Of a DNA stretch of 49,252 nt, positions 26,730-35,761 are shown in pieces. Positions within the stretch are counted from its first letter, which is position 1. Every line of letters starts with the position of its first letter. The stretch spans positions 1-49,252 of the forward strand of contig WHUD01000019.1 of the NCBI GenBank assembly GCA_009377385.1, given 5' to 3'. Position numbers and translations under genes: made by a program. The notes under the pieces were generated by a model. The model saw only the letters and a program-made list of their open reading frames with translations, did not search any database and had not been told where the DNA came from. The stretch is from Actinophytocola sp. GTDB taxonomy: Bacteria > Actinomycetota > Actinomycetes > Mycobacteriales > Pseudonocardiaceae.

Positions 26730-28088
26730 ATGCAGCGTCGGATATACGGCCTCGAGACCGAGTTCGGGGTCACGTGCACCTTTCACGGCCAGCGCAGACT
26801 CTCGCCAGACGAGGTCGCGCGGTACCTGTTCCGCAGGGTCGTGTCGTGGGGTCGCTCGTCCAATGTGTTCCTGTCGAACGGCTCCCGGTTGTATCTCGAC
26901 GTGGGCTCGCACCCCGAGTACGCGACTGCCGAGTGTGACGACCTGACCCAGCTCGTCACCCACGACAAGGCAGGCGAGCGGATCCTGGAGGATCTGCTCG
27001 TCGACGCCGAGCGCAGGCTGGCTGACGAGGGCATCGGCGGCGACATCTACCTGTTCAAGAACAACACCGACTCTGCAGGCAACTCCTACGGCTGCCACGA
27101 GAACTACCTGGTCGGACGCTCGGGGGAGTTCTCCCGCATCGCGGACGTGCTGTTGCCGTTCCTTGTCAGCCGCCAGCTCATCTGCGGAGCGGGTAAGGTG
27201 CTGCAGACCCCGCGAGGCGCGGTGTACTGCCTGTCGCAGCGGGCGGAGCACATCTGGGAGGGCGTCTCGAGCGCGACAACCCGGTCCCGGCCGATCATCA
27301 ACACCCGCGACGAGCCACACGCCGACGCGGAGCGATACCGCAGGCTGCACGTCATCGTCGGCGACTCGAACATGGCGGAGCCGACGACGCTGCTCAAGGT
27401 GGGCACAGCCAACATCGTGCTGCAGATGATCGAGGAAGGCGTGCAGTTCAAGGACTTCACGCTGGACAACCCGATCCGCGCAATCAGGGAGATCAGTCAC
27501 GACCTCACCGGGCGAAGGCGGGTGCGGCTCGCAGGCGGCAGGGAGGCCTCCGCACTCGACATCCAGCGCGAGTACCACGCCCGCGCGGTGCGCCACGTCG
27601 AGGCCAACGGCGCGACCCCGACCACGGCGCAGGTCATCGACCTGTGGGGGAGGGCCCTCGAAGCCGTTGAGACGCAGGACTACAGCGATATCGACACCGA
27701 GGTGGACTGGGCCATCAAGCACCGGCTCATCGAGCGGTACCGCGCCAAGCACGGCCTCGACCTGTCCAGCCCGCGCATCGCCCAGCTCGACCTCGCCTAC
27801 CACGACATCCGCCGTGGCAGGGGCCTGTTCGACATGCTGCAGCGCAAGGGCCTCGTCAGGCGGGTCACCGACGACGGCGAGATCGAGCTCGCCAAGGACA
27901 CCCCGCCGCAGTCCACCCGCGCGAAGCTGCGTGGCGACTTCATCGCGGCGGCGCAGGCGGCGCAGCGCGACTTCACCGTCGACTGGGTGCACCTCAAGCT
28001 GAACGACCAGGCGCAGCGCACCGTGCTGTGCAAGGACCCGTTCCGCAACGTCGACGAGCGAGTGGAGCGGTTGATCGCGAGTTTGTGA
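26730..28088 (+). CDS. pafA: Pup-protein ligase
   Basis: PafA activates the C-terminal glutamate of Pup with ATP and joins it to substrate lysines by an isopeptide bond. It is a paralog of Dop with the same glutamine-synthetase fold but without the Dop loop. Seen: IYGLETEFG (5-13, metal-binding Glu9), catalytic Asp57 in [30 protein letters not shown] and [19 protein letters not shown]. The C-terminal domain (about 385-452) ends [19 protein letters not shown]. The 452 residues match the family. ACCCGAATCGGGT, a dyad, overlaps its stop. Confidence 0.98.
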   Translation: MQRRIYGLETEFGVTCTFHGQRRLSPDEVARYLFRRVVSWGRSSNVFLSNGSRLYLDVGSHPEYATAECDDLTQLVTHDKAGERILEDLLVDAERRLADEGIGGDIYLFKNNTDSAGNSYGCHENYLVGRSGEFSRIADVLLPFLVSRQLICGAGKVLQTPRGAVYCLSQRAEHIWEGVSSATTRSRPIINTRDEPHADAERYRRLHVIVGDSNMAEPTTLLKVGTANIVLQMIEEGVQFKDFTLDNPIRAIREISHDLTGRRRVRLAGGREASALDIQREYHARAVRHVEANGATPTTAQVIDLWGRALEAVETQDYSDIDTEVDWAIKHRLIERYRAKHGLDLSSPRIAQLDLAYHDIRRGRGLFDMLQRKGLVRRVTDDGEIELAKDTPPQSTRAKLRGDFIAAAQAAQRDFTVDWVHLKLNDQAQRTVLCKDPFRNVDERVERLIASL

Positions 28089-28222
28089 CCCGAATCGGGT
28101 GACCCCGCGGTCGCCGCGCAGCCCGGTGCGGCTCGGTAGCGGGGTGGTTACGCAGGGAAGTCGTCGCGAATTCGTGCGTCTGTTCGACGGAGAGTCGTTG
28201 CCGCGGACACCCCGACCCGAGC

Positions 28223-28228
28223 TACAGT
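28223..28228 (+). promoter_or_regulatory. -10 box TACAGT, leaderless pafB promoter
   Basis: TACAGT ends 7 nt before the pafB GTG, with TTGCCG 19 bp upstream as a weak -35. It supports the GTG at 28236 as start and a leaderless pafBC message. Confidence 0.5.
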
Positions 28229-28235
28229 CGGACTC

Positions 28236-29234
28236 GTGTCAACCGCCCGTGCTGAACGCCTGGTGAATCTGGTACTAGCGCTGCTGTCGACGCGCCAGTA
28301 CCTGACCGCCGAGCGCATCCGAGGCATCGTGGGAGGTTACGCCGACGCGCCGAGCGACGAGGCGTTCTTCCGGATGTTCGAACGCGACAAGGGTGAGCTG
28401 CGCGAACTCGGCATTCCGATCGAAACCGGCCGCAACTCGGCGTTCGACGGCGTCGACGGCTACCGCATTGCTCGCAGGGATTACGAGCTGGGAGAGATCG
28501 ACCTCGCCCCGGACGAGGCCGCCGCCGTCGGACTCGCGGTGCGGCTGTGGGACTCGCCCGAGCTGACCGGACAGGCGCACGGCGCGCTGGTCAAGCTGCG
28601 GGCGGCCGGAGTGGAGATCGACGAGTCCGCCAGGGCGCCGATCCAGCCACGGGTGCGCACCGATGCGGCGTTCGCGCCCCTGCTGGCCGCAGTGCGTGAG
28701 GGCAGGGCGGTGCGGTTCGAGTACCGTCGCGCCGGGTCGGCCGAACGGCGGCAGCGCACGCTCGAGCCGTGGGGCGTCGTCTCATGGCGGGGCAGGTGGT
28801 ACGTCGTCGGGCACGACCGCGACCGCGCCGCCACTCGCTGCTTCCGGCTGTCCCGGGTGACCGGAACTGTCACGCCGCTCGGCGCACCGGGCGTTGTGGA
28901 CCGACCAGCCGACCTGAATCTGCTCGAGATCGTGGCCGGCAGCGCCACATCGGAGCAGGCGCCCGTCGCCACCGCGCGGCTGTGGGCCGCCAACGACGCC
29001 GCAGCGGGCATCCGGCGTGGCGCGCGGGTCATCGGGAAGCGCGAGGTCGACGGCGTGCAGGGCGATGAACTGGAACTCGACGTCTACTACCCGGACAGCC
29101 TCGCCCGCTGGATCGCGGGCTACGGCCCGGACGTGCTGGTGATTGAACCGGACGTGCTGGCAAAGGCGGTGCACGAACGCCTCGTCGTGCTGGCAGAGGG
29201 GACGTCTCACGAGGGGGGAAGGAGCAGGGGATGA
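28236..29234 (+). CDS. pafB: WYL-domain regulator PafB
   Basis: PafB acts with PafC as a transcription activator of the LexA/RecA-independent DNA-damage response in mycobacteria. The 332 residues have an N-terminal winged helix-turn-helix (about 1-80, LVNLVLALLSTRQYLTAERI), a middle linker, the WYL domain (about 150-230, AVRFEYRRAG, PWGVVSWRGRWYVVGHDRDR) and a WCX extension. Its stop overlaps the pafC ATG (ATGA). Product is needed beside PafC as a heterodimer. No role in pupylation itself. Confidence 0.96.
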   Translation: MSTARAERLVNLVLALLSTRQYLTAERIRGIVGGYADAPSDEAFFRMFERDKGELRELGIPIETGRNSAFDGVDGYRIARRDYELGEIDLAPDEAAAVGLAVRLWDSPELTGQAHGALVKLRAAGVEIDESARAPIQPRVRTDAAFAPLLAAVREGRAVRFEYRRAGSAERRQRTLEPWGVVSWRGRWYVVGHDRDRAATRCFRLSRVTGTVTPLGAPGVVDRPADLNLLEIVAGSATSEQAPVATARLWAANDAAAGIRRGARVIGKREVDGVQGDELELDVYYPDSLARWIAGYGPDVLVIEPDVLAKAVHERLVVLAEGTSHEGGRSRG

Positions 29235-30211
29235 AGACTGTCGGGGCGCGGATGCCCCGGCTGCTCGCGCTGGTGCCGTATCTGCTGGCGCGGCCGGGTA
29301 TCGACATCGAGGAGGCAGCGGCCGACTTCGGGGTGACAGGCAAGCAGCTGCGCAAAGACCTCGAGCTGCTGTGGATGTGCGGGCTGCCCGGCTACGGGCC
29401 GGGTGACCTGATCGACCTGTCATTCGAGGGCGACACGGTGACGGTCACCTACGACGCCGGGATGCGGCGCCCGCTGCGGCTCACCGGCGGGGAGGCCACC
29501 GCGATGCTGTTCGCGCTGCGGGCGCTCGCCGAGACGCCGGGGGTCGCTGACGGCGACGCGGTGCGGCGCGCGATCGCCAAGATCGAGGCGGCGGCGGGGG
29601 AGGCGCAGCCTGCCGGGGTCGTCGTCGGCCTCGGCGTGCGGGAGGCCGAGCGCACCGCTGCGACCCGCAAGGAGGTGCAGCGCGCGCTCACCAAGGAGCG
29701 GGCGCTGCGGATGACCTACTACACCGCGTCGGCCGACCGGATCGGCGACCGCGTCGTCGACCCGATGCGGCTGCTCATCGTGGAGGGCAACAGCTACCTG
29801 GAGGCCTGGTGCCGCCGCGCGGACGCGGTACGGCTGTTCCGGCTGGACCGCATCGACGCCATCGAGGTGCTGGCCGAACCGGCGACGCCGCCGCGCGACG
29901 CCGAGCGGCACGACGTCAGCGACGGCCTGTTCGCCACCCGGCCTGGCCAGCCGGAGGCCGTGCTCGTGCTCGTGCCGGACGCCCGCTGGGTCGCCGAGTA
30001 CTACGCCTGCGAGGAGCTTGCCGAGCTCGACGGCGGCAGGCTGCGGGTGCGGATGCGCTACGGCGACGAGAGCTGGCTGCTCAGGCTGGTGCTCGGCATG
30101 GGAGGCGAGATCGCCGTCGAGGAACCTGCCGAGCTGGCGGAACGGGTGCGTGAGCGGGCGGCTGCCGGTGTGGCGCGGGCCGGTACGCTCGCCGCTTGCC
30201 ATGCTGACTAA
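29231..30211 (+). CDS. pafC: WYL-domain regulator PafC
   Basis: Partner of PafB. The 326 residues show helix-turn-helix (about 10-75, LLALVPYLLARPGIDIEEAAADF), WYL domain (about 145-215, ALRMTYYTASADRIGDRVVD, YLEAWCRRADAVRLFRLDRI) and a WCX C-terminus (about 230-326). Starts 4 nt inside pafB, so the two are made at matched levels. Its last 11 bases overlap a small membrane protein gene. Confidence 0.96.
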   Translation: MKTVGARMPRLLALVPYLLARPGIDIEEAAADFGVTGKQLRKDLELLWMCGLPGYGPGDLIDLSFEGDTVTVTYDAGMRRPLRLTGGEATAMLFALRALAETPGVADGDAVRRAIAKIEAAAGEAQPAGVVVGLGVREAERTAATRKEVQRALTKERALRMTYYTASADRIGDRVVDPMRLLIVEGNSYLEAWCRRADAVRLFRLDRIDAIEVLAEPATPPRDAERHDVSDGLFATRPGQPEAVLVLVPDARWVAEYYACEELAELDGGRLRVRMRYGDESWLLRLVLGMGGEIAVEEPAELAERVRERAAAGVARAGTLAACHAD

Positions 30212-30461
30212 GGTGATCATCGTGCTCGATCCAGCCGACGGTTACCTCCTCAGCGCCATCGTGTTGCTTGCCGGTGGGCTCGCGTTCGCGATCGTGGTGT
30301 TGTATGTCGTGCGGTCCATCCGGCGGTTCACCTCGCTGAACAAGGCGGTGAGGGCCGTGTGGCGCGGTGAGCTGATGTTGCTCCGCGCGCGCACGGCCGC
30401 GCTCAAGATCGCGTTCCGGCAACGGTGGCCAAACTCGGATCGAGCGGCTCCGCACACGTGA
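30201..30461 (+). CDS. Small membrane protein between pafC and tatA
   Basis: An 86-residue protein, unknown function. A single long hydrophobic segment (about 15-37, YLLSAIVLLAGGLAFAIVVL) is followed by a basic amphipathic part (RSIRRFTSLNKAVRAVWRG). This layout, membrane helix then basic amphipathic helix, loosely recalls TatA/TatB but no FGxKK hinge is present. The ATG at 30201 overlaps pafC by 11 bp; GTG codons slightly downstream are alternatives. Kept because of its position in a tight operon and good codon bias. Confidence 0.6.
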   Translation: MLTKVIIVLDPADGYLLSAIVLLAGGLAFAIVVLYVVRSIRRFTSLNKAVRAVWRGELMLLRARTAALKIAFRQRWPNSDRAAPHT

Positions 30462-30479
30462 CACCCGGCCGCAGGGCCG

Positions 30480-30485
30480 TAGACT
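30480..30485 (+). promoter_or_regulatory. -10 box TAGACT upstream of tatA
   Basis: TAGACT lies 31 nt before the tatA ATG, with GAGAGGAGGG as a strong ribosome binding site in the leader. Confidence 0.4.
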
Positions 30486-30516
30486 GGTCCGTGACTAACA
30501 TGAGAGGAGGGCCACC

Positions 30517-30831
30517 ATGGGTTCGTTGTCACCGTGGCACCTGGCCATTCTGCTGGCCGTGTTGATTCTGTTGTTCGGCGCGAAGAAGCTGCCCGACGCG
30601 GCGCGCGGTCTCGGCAGGTCGCTGAAGATCCTCAAGGCCGAGACGAAGGGCCTGCGCGAGGACGAGGACGAGTCGGCGTCGAGCGCGTCCGGCGCGACAA
30701 ACCCCGACAGCAGGCAATTGCCGAGCAACACGACGACAGACAGCACCGGCGACGACCAGAAGGTGGCTGACCTGCAGCGACAGCTCGACGAGCTGAAGCA
30801 GCAGGACCAGAAGCACAAGAACGCCAGCTAA
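30517..30831 (+). CDS. tatA: Sec-independent translocase subunit TatA
   Basis: TatA multimers form the pore of the twin-arginine pathway, which exports folded proteins. The 104 residues have a membrane helix (about 6-21, [16 protein letters not shown]), the hinge FGAKKLP (20-26), an amphipathic helix (27-48, [16 protein letters not shown]) and an acidic, Ser/Thr-rich coil ending in a charged coiled-coil part ([15 protein letters not shown]). GAGGAGGG precedes the ATG. tatC follows 37 nt later. Confidence 0.96.
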   Translation: MGSLSPWHLAILLAVLILLFGAKKLPDAARGLGRSLKILKAETKGLREDEDESASSASGATNPDSRQLPSNTTTDSTGDDQKVADLQRQLDELKQQDQKHKNAS

Positions 30832-30868
30832 GCGGAACGCACGCGCGAGAAGAACGGAATCAGATTCG

Positions 30869-31840
30869 GTGGCGGAGCCTGCGACCTCCGAGCACGCCGG
30901 TCGCCGCGGGAAGCGGCGCAGGCGCAGCCGTCGGCACAATCCCGACGGCACGATGACGCTGATCGAGCACGTCTACGAGTTCCGGCGGCGGCTGTCCTAC
31001 GCGCTGCTGGCGATCATCGCGGGCGGCATCGTCGGCTTCATATGGTTCGACAACGGCGTCGCCGGCCTCGTCTCGCTCGGTGACCTGATCCGGGGTCCGT
31101 ACTGTGGCCTTCCCTCGGACATGCTGGTCGACTTCGGCAGTGGCGGCACCCAGCAGTGTCAGCTGCTGCAGACCGAACCGTTCGAGGCGTTCATGATCCG
31201 CCTCAAGGTCGGCATCGCGGCGGGTTCGGTGCTGTTCGCGCCGTTCTGGCTGTATCAGCTCTGGGCGTTCATCGCGCCGGGGCTGTACCCGAGCGAACGC
31301 AAGTACGCCAGGATCTTCGTCGCGCTGGCATCTGTGCTGTTCGCGGCAGGTGCGGTGCTCGCGTACCTGATCACGCCGTTCGCGCTGCGCATGCTCGTCG
31401 GCATCGGCGCTGAGAACTTCCAGACCGCGCTCACCGGGTCGAAGTACATCTCGTTCATCCTCACCCTGCTGATCGTCTTCGGGGTGAGTTTCGAGGTGCC
31501 GCTGCTGATCGTGATGCTCAACCGGGTCGGCGTCGTCCGCTACGACCAACTGAAACGGTGGCGGCGCGGGATCATCATGGCGATGTTCGTGTTCGCCGCG
31601 ATCATCACGCCCGCCGACCCGTTCTCCATGCTGGCGCTCGCGCTGGCGCTGGTGCTGCTGTTCGAGCTGGCGATCCAGGTCGCGCGGGTACACGACAAGA
31701 AGCTCGCCCGCCAGCGGGAACACCTCGGCTGGGACTCGCTCTCCGACGACGAGGCGGCCCCCTTCGAGTACCAGCCGAGCGGCGCTGACGGCGACGCTTC
31801 CGACGAGCAGCGGCGCGGCAGCACCGACGATGTCACCTGA
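30869..31840 (+). CDS. tatC: Sec-independent translocase subunit TatC
   Basis: TatC is the polytopic receptor for twin-arginine signal peptides. The 323 residues have a basic N-tail (RRGKRRRRSRRHN), the signature MTLIEHVYEFRRRLSYALL with conserved Glu and Arg, and six membrane segments. LFAPFWLYQLWAFIAPGLYPSERK matches the periplasmic/cytoplasmic loop signature. The acidic C-tail (about 285-323) is disordered. GTG start at 30869. tatB is absent, as usual next to tatAC in actinobacteria (it lies elsewhere). Confidence 0.96.
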   Translation: MAEPATSEHAGRRGKRRRRSRRHNPDGTMTLIEHVYEFRRRLSYALLAIIAGGIVGFIWFDNGVAGLVSLGDLIRGPYCGLPSDMLVDFGSGGTQQCQLLQTEPFEAFMIRLKVGIAAGSVLFAPFWLYQLWAFIAPGLYPSERKYARIFVALASVLFAAGAVLAYLITPFALRMLVGIGAENFQTALTGSKYISFILTLLIVFGVSFEVPLLIVMLNRVGVVRYDQLKRWRRGIIMAMFVFAAIITPADPFSMLALALALVLLFELAIQVARVHDKKLARQREHLGWDSLSDDEAAPFEYQPSGADGDASDEQRRGSTDDVT

Positions 31841-31844
31841 TGGC

Positions 31845-31882
31845 CCCCGCGCGGGTGAGGCGCGCGCCGCATGCGCGCGGGG
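31845..31882. terminator. GC-rich stem after tatC
   Basis: CCCCGCGC (31845-31852) pairs with GCGCGGGG (31875-31882) around a 22-nt GC-rich interior that can itself fold. It lies between tatC and helY; a terminator is likely but not certain. Confidence 0.35.
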
Positions 31883-31906
31883 CGCCGAATGTGAAACCCT
31901 GGCGGC

Positions 31907-34678
31907 GTGGCTGACCGACTGACGTCTCCTGCCGCCGCGTATCGCGAAGCACGCCTCCGCTCGGCGTATCCCCAGCTCACCGCCTTCGCGTCGGCTGCGG
32001 CATTCGAGTTCGACCCGTTCCAGCGCCAGGGCTGCGAGGCGTTGGAGGACGGGCACGGCGTGCTGCTCTGCGCGCCTACCGGTGCGGGCAAGACGGTGGT
32101 TGGCGAGTTCGCGGTGCACCTCGCGCTAACTGAAGGGCGTAAGTGCTTCTACACCACGCCCATCAAGGCGTTGTCCAACCAGAAATACACCGAGCTGGTC
32201 GCGCGCTACGATGCCGACACCGTCGGGCTGCTGACCGGTGACGTCTCCATCAACGGCAACGCGCAGATCGTGGTGATGACCACCGAGGTGCTGCGCAACA
32301 TGCTGTACGCGGGCTCGTCAACGGTCACCGACCTCGGCTACGTCGTGATGGACGAGATCCACTACCTCGCCGACCGGTTCCGGGGCGCGGTGTGGGAGGA
32401 AGTGATCCTGCACCTGCCGGAATATGTGCGCGTCGTCGGGCTGTCGGCAACGGTCAGCAACGCCGAGGAGTTCGGCGACTGGCTGGTCACGGTCAGGGGC
32501 GACACCACGGTCGTTGTCGACGAGCACCGGCCCGTGCCGCTGTGGCAGCACATGATGATCGGCAACCGGTTGTTCGACCTGTTTGCCGACAGGGCGGACG
32601 ACGCGCGCGGGGACGATGCGCGGCACGACCGGATCAACCCGTCGCTGCTGCGTAAGGCGCAGGAGATCGGCAGGGCGTACGGGCCTGCCGCGCTGCGGGG
32701 CAGGAACCGTAAACGCGGCGGTTACCCGCGCGGGCCGCGCTACCGGCCGCCGTCGCGCGTCGACGTCATCGAGCGGCTGGACCGCAACGGGTTGCTGCCC
32801 GCGATCGCGTTCATCTTCTCCCGCGCCGGCTGTGACGCCGCCGTCGACCAGTGCTGCCGGGCAGGGCTGCGGCTCAACGGCCCCGACGAGATCGAGCAGG
32901 CCCGGCAGATCATCGACGAACGCACCCGCGACCTGCCGGAAAGCGACCTCGGCGTGCTCGGCTACTGGGAGTGGCGGGACGCGCTCGAACGCGGCATCGC
33001 CGCCCACCACGCCGGGCTGCTGCCCGCGTTCAAGGAGACCGTCGAGGAGCTGTTCGTCCGTGGCCTGGTGAAGGCCGTGTTCGCCACCGAGACGCTGGCG
33101 CTCGGCATCAACATGCCCGCGCGCACCGTCGTGCTGGAACGGCTGGTCAAGTACAACGGCGAGGCGCACGTCGACCTCACGCCAGGCGAGTACACCCAGC
33201 TCACCGGGCGCGCGGGTCGGCGGGGCATCGACGTCGAGGGTCACGCCGTCGTGCTGTGGCAGCCCGACATCGACCCGAAGCAGGTCGCGGGCCTCGCCTC
33301 GACTCGCACCTACCCGCTGCGGTCCTCGTTCAAGCCCGGCTACAACATGGCAGTCAACCTGGTCGCGCAGGTGGGCGCGACCGAGGCGCGGGAGCTGCTG
33401 GAACAGTCGTTCGCCCAGTTCCAGGCCGATCGATCGGTCGTAGGGCTGTCCCGCAAGATCGAGCGCAACAAGGAGGCGCTCGGAGGCTACGCCGAGGCCG
33501 TTGCCGCCGACTTCGACGACCTGCGCGACTACGCGGCGCTGCGCAAGCGGATCTCGGACCGGGAGAAGCTGCTCAGCAAGCAGAACACCGCGTCGCGGCG
33601 GCAGGAGACGGCGCGCTCGCTTGAGCAGCTGCGCAAAGGCGACGTCATCGCGGTGCCGTCAGGCAGGCGCGCGGGCATCGCCGTTGTCGTCGACCCAGGG
33701 CTCGACCCGGTGGCAGAGCCCCGGCCGATCGTGGTGACCGAGGACCGCTGGTCGGGGCCGCTGTCCGCGGCCGACTTCCCCGCGCCGGTTGACAAGCTCG
33801 GCCGAATCCGGCTGCCCAAGCGGGTGGAACTGCGCTCGCCGAAGACCCGCCGCGACATCGCGTCGCACCTGCGTGACAGCGGCATCGTGGCGCCGGGGCG
33901 GCGGCACAAACAGCGCGGGGACGCCAACTCCGATCCCGAGCTGGTGAGCCTCCGCAAGGCGTTGCGGTCGCATTCCGCGCACGGACTGCCGGACAGGGAA
34001 GCCAGCCTGCGCTGGGTAGAGCGCTACGAACGTCTCGTCGCGGAGAACCGCAAGCTGGAGGAGAAGGTCGCCGCGACGACGCACTCGTTGGTGCGGGCGT
34101 TCGACCGAATCAGGGCGCTGCTCACCGAGCGCGGCTACCTCGCGGCGGACGGCAACACCGTTACCGACGACGGCGCGCGGCTGGCCCGCATCTACAGCGA
34201 GTCCGACCTGCTCGCGGCGGAATGCGTGCGGCACGAGCTGTGGCGCGACCTGCAGCCTGCCGAGCTGGCTGCCGTGGTGTCCACGCTGGTGTTCGAGGCC
34301 CGCAGGGACAGCGCGGGGGAGTCGCGGCTGCCTGCTGGCGCGGTGAGTGACGCCTGGCAGCGCACGGCGGCGCTGTGGTCCGAGCTGGTCGACGACGAAC
34401 GCAGGCACCGGCTCGGCCGTACCCGCGAGCCGGACGCCGGGTTCGCGTGGCCGGTATATCGCTGGGCGCGCGGGGAGTCGCTGGAGAAGGTGCTCACTAC
34501 GGCGGAGCAGAACGGCCAGGAGCTATCTGCGGGTGACTTCGTGCGCTGGTGCCGTCAGGTGATCGACATGCTGGAACAGCTCAGGGACGTGCTCGGCAAG
34601 GCGGACCCGGTTGGCGCCGCCGCAGGCACGGCGGCGCGGTCGCTGCGACGGGGAGTTGTCGCGGCGGGCAGTGTGTGA
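31907..34678 (+). CDS. helY: Ski2/Mtr4-like DEAD-box RNA helicase HelY
   Basis: A 923-residue superfamily-2 helicase of the Ski2/Mtr4 type. Walker A is APTGAGKT (Lys62), motif II DEIH (149-152), motif III SAT (180-182), motif V region ATETLALGINMPART and motif VI QLTGRAGRRGID. The middle part (about 475-700) holds an arch-like insertion, and the DSHCT C-terminal domain (about 735-923) ends the protein. In bacteria it is likely to act in RNA decay or processing. GTG start at 31907 gives MADRLTSP. Homolog of Rv2092c next to tatC, the same order as mycobacteria. Confidence 0.95.
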   Translation: MADRLTSPAAAYREARLRSAYPQLTAFASAAAFEFDPFQRQGCEALEDGHGVLLCAPTGAGKTVVGEFAVHLALTEGRKCFYTTPIKALSNQKYTELVARYDADTVGLLTGDVSINGNAQIVVMTTEVLRNMLYAGSSTVTDLGYVVMDEIHYLADRFRGAVWEEVILHLPEYVRVVGLSATVSNAEEFGDWLVTVRGDTTVVVDEHRPVPLWQHMMIGNRLFDLFADRADDARGDDARHDRINPSLLRKAQEIGRAYGPAALRGRNRKRGGYPRGPRYRPPSRVDVIERLDRNGLLPAIAFIFSRAGCDAAVDQCCRAGLRLNGPDEIEQARQIIDERTRDLPESDLGVLGYWEWRDALERGIAAHHAGLLPAFKETVEELFVRGLVKAVFATETLALGINMPARTVVLERLVKYNGEAHVDLTPGEYTQLTGRAGRRGIDVEGHAVVLWQPDIDPKQVAGLASTRTYPLRSSFKPGYNMAVNLVAQVGATEARELLEQSFAQFQADRSVVGLSRKIERNKEALGGYAEAVAADFDDLRDYAALRKRISDREKLLSKQNTASRRQETARSLEQLRKGDVIAVPSGRRAGIAVVVDPGLDPVAEPRPIVVTEDRWSGPLSAADFPAPVDKLGRIRLPKRVELRSPKTRRDIASHLRDSGIVAPGRRHKQRGDANSDPELVSLRKALRSHSAHGLPDREASLRWVERYERLVAENRKLEEKVAATTHSLVRAFDRIRALLTERGYLAADGNTVTDDGARLARIYSESDLLAAECVRHELWRDLQPAELAAVVSTLVFEARRDSAGESRLPAGAVSDAWQRTAALWSELVDDERRHRLGRTREPDAGFAWPVYRWARGESLEKVLTTAEQNGQELSAGDFVRWCRQVIDMLEQLRDVLGKADPVGAAAGTAARSLRRGVVAAGSV

Positions 34679-34700
34679 GTGGTATGAGTAGCACGCGAGA

Positions 34701-34755
34701 CGAGCCGAACGGGGCGTTCGGTGCACAATGCGTGCCGAACGCCCCGTTCGGCTCG
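34701..34755. terminator. Nested inverted repeat after helY
   Basis: Arms 34701-34721 and 34735-34755 are complementary over 21 bases with a 13-nt loop. Each arm also contains its own hairpin (CCGAAC-GGGGC-GTTCGG), so the site can fold as one long stem or as two short ones. It lies 22 nt after helY and well before the next ATG. It may terminate helY, or be a mobile palindrome. Confidence 0.8.
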
Positions 34756-34836
34756 GCAGCGGAGGCTTCACTGGGCGTACACCGCGTGGTGTGGTTGGAT
34801 CACGCAGCAACGGACTTGGTAACTGGCGGAGGCGAC

Positions 34837-35706
34837 ATGAGCACGCCGTATGGCGGCAATGACCCGCAGGGTGATCCGCAGCAGTGTGGGCAGCAACCCT
34901 ACAGCGACCCGGCGGCGGGTGGCCAGCAGTCGAGTGGCGACCCTGCGCCAGGGTACGGCCAATCGTCCCAACCCGGCCAGGAGCAATGGGCGCAGCAGCC
35001 TTACGGCCACCCGGGCCAGGACCAGTGGGCCCAGCAATGGGGGCAGTACCCCGCCGGCTACCCACACCAGGGGCAGGAGCAGTGGGCCCAGCAGCCTTAC
35101 GGCCAGCCGCCGCCCGGTGGGACCTACCCGCCGCAGCAGCCCGGCGGAACGTACCCGCCGGGTGGTCCGCAGCCACAGCATCCCGGCGGGACGTACCCGC
35201 CACAGCCGCCGCCCGGCGGAACGTATCCGCCGAGCGGGCCGCAGCCGCAGCAGCCATGGGCCCAGCCCGGCCAGCCGTGGCCGCAGCAGCCGTACGGCGC
35301 GCCATACGGCCATCCACCGGGCGGGCAGCCCGGCGGTTTCGGCCAGTACCCGCCCGGCCTTGAGCCGGAGCAGCAGAAGAAGTCGAAGGCGCCGCTGTGG
35401 ATCGGCATCGGCGTGCTGGCGCTGCTCATCGCCGTCGTCGCGGTGCTCGGCTTCATCGCGCCGGGGTTCTTCTTCAAGGAGAAGGTCTTCGACGCAGCCG
35501 CCGTCGAGCAGGGCGTCGAGAAGATCCTGACCGACGAGGGTGTCGAGTTCGAGCAGGGCAGCGCGTCCTGCCCCACCGACCAGCCTGTGCGGCAGAACCA
35601 CACGTTCACCTGCACCGTCACCATCGACGGTGAGCAGAAGGACGTCCCGATCAAGGTCGTCGACGCCGAGGCATCGCCACCGAAGTACCAGGTCGAGACT
35701 CCCTGA
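34837..35706 (+). CDS. DUF4333 membrane protein with Pro/Gln-rich tail
   Basis: A 289-residue protein, likely homolog of Rv2091c by position. Residues 1-180 are a low-complexity cytosolic tail with WAQQPYG and PPGGTYPP repeats, 186-207 a membrane helix after KKSK, and 211-289 an exported DUF4333 domain with Cys245 and Cys259 (SASCPTDQPV, HTFTCTVTIDG). The ATG at 34837 has GGAGG 8 nt upstream. Its exported domain is related to the lipoprotein at 37023, two genes on. Confidence 0.85.
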   Translation: MSTPYGGNDPQGDPQQCGQQPYSDPAAGGQQSSGDPAPGYGQSSQPGQEQWAQQPYGHPGQDQWAQQWGQYPAGYPHQGQEQWAQQPYGQPPPGGTYPPQQPGGTYPPGGPQPQHPGGTYPPQPPPGGTYPPSGPQPQQPWAQPGQPWPQQPYGAPYGHPPGGQPGGFGQYPPGLEPEQQKKSKAPLWIGIGVLALLIAVVAVLGFIAPGFFFKEKVFDAAAVEQGVEKILTDEGVEFEQGSASCPTDQPVRQNHTFTCTVTIDGEQKDVPIKVVDAEASPPKYQVETP

Positions 35707-35761
35707 CCCTGACGCGGAAATTCGGTGGCGCGCCCGCTCGCGGCTGCGGGACGATCCGGAC

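Noticed and set aside
28088..28100. ACCCGAATCGGGT after pafA as a terminator
   Set aside because: The 6-bp arms leave a one-base loop, which cannot fold as an RNA hairpin; at most a DNA dyad.
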